A stretch of 8,923 nucleotides of DNA from JAENVT01 sp031412355 (GTDB lineage Bacteria > Actinomycetota > Acidimicrobiia > Acidimicrobiales > Ilumatobacteraceae): contig JANOCR010000341.1 in NCBI GenBank assembly GCA_031412355.1, positions 1 to 8,923 on the forward strand, in the 5' to 3' direction. This document shows, piece by piece, positions 7,723 to 8,923 of the stretch (position 1 is the first letter of the stretch; every line of letters begins with the position of its first letter). The notes below the pieces were generated by a model. That model made no database searches. It was not told where the DNA came from and worked only from the letters and a program-made list of their open reading frames with translations. The position numbers and the translations under genes are program-made.

Positions 7723-7730
7723 AAGAGGAG
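7723..7730 (+). promoter_or_regulatory. Strong ribosome binding site of tuf
   Basis: AAGAGGAG lies 10 bases before the ATG at 7741, in the 43-base leader between tRNA-Met and tuf. It is the strongest Shine-Dalgarno sequence in the window, fits a very highly expressed gene, and fixes the tuf start. Confidence 0.85.
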
Positions 7731-7740
7731 AAGGTCTCCA

Positions 7741-8923
7741 ATGAGCAAGGCGAAGTTCGAGCGGAATAAGCCGCATGTCAATATTGGCACGATGGGTCAT
7801 ATTGACCATGGCAAGACGACGTTGACTGCTGCGATCTCTAAGACGTTGGCGGGGAAGGGGTTGGCGAATTACACGCCGTTTGATCAGATCGACAAGGCGC
7901 CGGAGGAGAAGGCGCGTGGTATTACGATCTCGATTGCTCATATCGAGTATGAGACGGTGAATCGTCATTATGCCCATGTTGATATGCCTGGTCATGCGGA
8001 TTACATCAAGAACATGATTACTGGCGCGGCGCAGGTTGATGGTGCGATTTTGGTGGTTGCTGCGACGGATGGTCCGATGCCGCAGACTCGTGAGCATGTG
8101 TTGTTGGCTCGTCAGGTTGGTGTGCCGTACATCGTTGTGGCGTTGAACAAGGCTGACATGGTCGACGACGAGGAGTTGTTGGAGTTGGTCGAGTTGGAGG
8201 TTCGTGAGCTTCTTACCGAGTACGAGTTTCCTGGTGATGATGCGCCTGTTGTTCGGGTTAGTGCGTTGAAGGCGTTGGAGGGTGATGAGGAGTGGCAGGG
8301 CAAGATCATGGAGTTGATGGATGCGTGTGATGCGTCGGTGCCTGAGCCGGTGCGCGAGTTGGATAAGCCGTTTTTGATGCCGATTGAGGATGTGTTCACG
8401 ATTACGGGTCGTGGCACGGTGGTGACTGGCAAGGTTGAGCAGGGCAAGGTTCATACTGGTGACGATTTGGAGATCGTCGGCCTCAGGACGACGCAAAAGA
8501 CGGTGTGTACGGGTGTGGAGATGTTCCGCAAGATCTTGGATCAGGGTCAGGCTGGTGACAACATCGGTGCGTTGTTGCGTGGTACGAAGAAAGAGGATGT
8601 GGAGCGTGGTCAGGTGTTGTGTAAGCCGGGCAGTATCACGCCGCATACCAATTTCGAGGGTCAGGTGTATGTGTTGTCGGCGTCGGAGGGTGGGCGTCAT
8701 AAGCCGTTCTTCAACAATTATCGTCCGCAGTTCTTTTTCCGGACGACGGATGTGACGGGCACGATCCAGTTGCCGGAGGGTACCGAGATGGTGATGCCTG
8801 GTGACAATGTGGCGATCACGGTCGAGTTGGGCAAGCCGATCGCGATGGACGAGGGTTTGCGCTTCGCGATCCGCGAAGGTGGCCGCACCGTAGGCGCCGG
8901 CCGCGTCACCAAGATCACGAAGT
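7741..8923 (+). CDS. tuf: Elongation factor Tu (stop codon cut by the window edge)
   Basis: EF-Tu is the GTPase that carries aminoacyl-tRNA to the ribosomal A site. The window holds 394 codons, the full usual length, and ends on a T that is probably the first base of the stop. The GTPase domain shows GHIDHGKT (19-26), switch I RGITI (59-63), DMPGH (81-85) and NKAD (136-139). Domains 2 and 3 follow with PFLMPIEDVF, GRGTVVTG, GGRHKPFFNNYRPQF and the terminal FAIREGGRTVGAG. The position of the usual DCPGH or DAPGH cysteine/alanine is Met82. Codon use stands out from the neighbours: 25 of 28 leucines are TTG, with many GGT, CGT, GTT and GCG codons, whereas the last 25 or so codons return to C-ending forms. 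The preceding tRNA-Thr and tRNA-Met recall tRNA-tufB loci, so co-transcription is likely; secE/nusG may follow beyond the window. Confidence 0.98.
   Translation, partial: MSKAKFERNKPHVNIGTMGHIDHGKTTLTAAISKTLAGKGLANYTPFDQIDKAPEEKARGITISIAHIEYETVNRHYAHVDMPGHADYIKNMITGAAQVDGAILVVAATDGPMPQTREHVLLARQVGVPYIVVALNKADMVDDEELLELVELEVRELLTEYEFPGDDAPVVRVSALKALEGDEEWQGKIMELMDACDASVPEPVRELDKPFLMPIEDVFTITGRGTVVTGKVEQGKVHTGDDLEIVGLRTTQKTVCTGVEMFRKILDQGQAGDNIGALLRGTKKEDVERGQVLCKPGSITPHTNFEGQVYVLSASEGGRHKPFFNNYRPQFFFRTTDVTGTIQLPEGTEMVMPGDNVAITVELGKPIAMDEGLRFAIREGGRTVGAGRVTKITK

Noticed and set aside
7717..8700. 327-codon open frame on the minus strand opposite tuf
   Set aside because: It is the antisense of a clear EF-Tu gene. 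The gap-free frame results from the unusual codon bias of tuf, and the product is a low-complexity Arg/Thr/Leu/His-rich sequence with no domain.

Overview
The window looks like chromosomal core DNA from a high-GC actinobacterium. The protein genes are GC-rich with mostly C/G third positions, the EF-Tu resembles actinobacterial EF-Tu, the tRNA genes do not encode their 3' CCA, and one secreted-type protein belongs to a family I know mainly from actinobacteria. An Acidimicrobiia-like host (Ilumatobacter relatives) is my guess; it is inference from protein flavour, not a database result. I see no phage, transposase, CRISPR or plasmid genes.

Layout, left to right. (1) 1-129: a repeat-bearing, very GC-rich leader ahead of acsA. 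(2) 130-2082 (+): acetyl-CoA synthetase with all key residues. (3) 2142-4250 (+): a single-pass membrane protein with an acidic, proline-rich cytoplasmic tail and an outer domain that looks like a zinc-peptidase relative whose catalytic site is lost. (4) 4261-4749 (-): a YajQ-family protein, convergent with the previous gene and only 10 bases from it. (5) 4792-4874 (+): tRNA-Tyr(GTA), followed by a strong hairpin terminator. (6) 4952-6757 (+): an Uup-like ABC-F ATPase whose C-terminal linker carries a long perfect inverted repeat. (7) 6766-6856: two tandem copies of a 39-base element with inverted ends, in the convergent gap. (8) 6868-7416 (-): a GNAT acetyltransferase of the phosphinothricin acetyltransferase type. 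(9) 7496-7568 and 7624-7697 (+): tRNA-Thr(GGT) and tRNA-Met(CAT). (10) 7741-8923 (+): tuf (EF-Tu), complete except for the last two bases of its stop codon.

Functionally, the right half is translation-related: three tRNAs, EF-Tu and a ribosome-associated ABC-F protein. The tRNA-Thr/tRNA-Met/tuf order recalls the tufB-type locus, in which tRNA genes precede tuf and secE-nusG usually follow; that downstream part lies outside the window. The left half is acetate activation plus an uncharacterised envelope protein. I found no convincing new multi-gene system. The points most worth a second look are the catalytically dead peptidase-like domain, the palindrome embedded in the ABC-F coding region, and the tandem palindromic element beside it.
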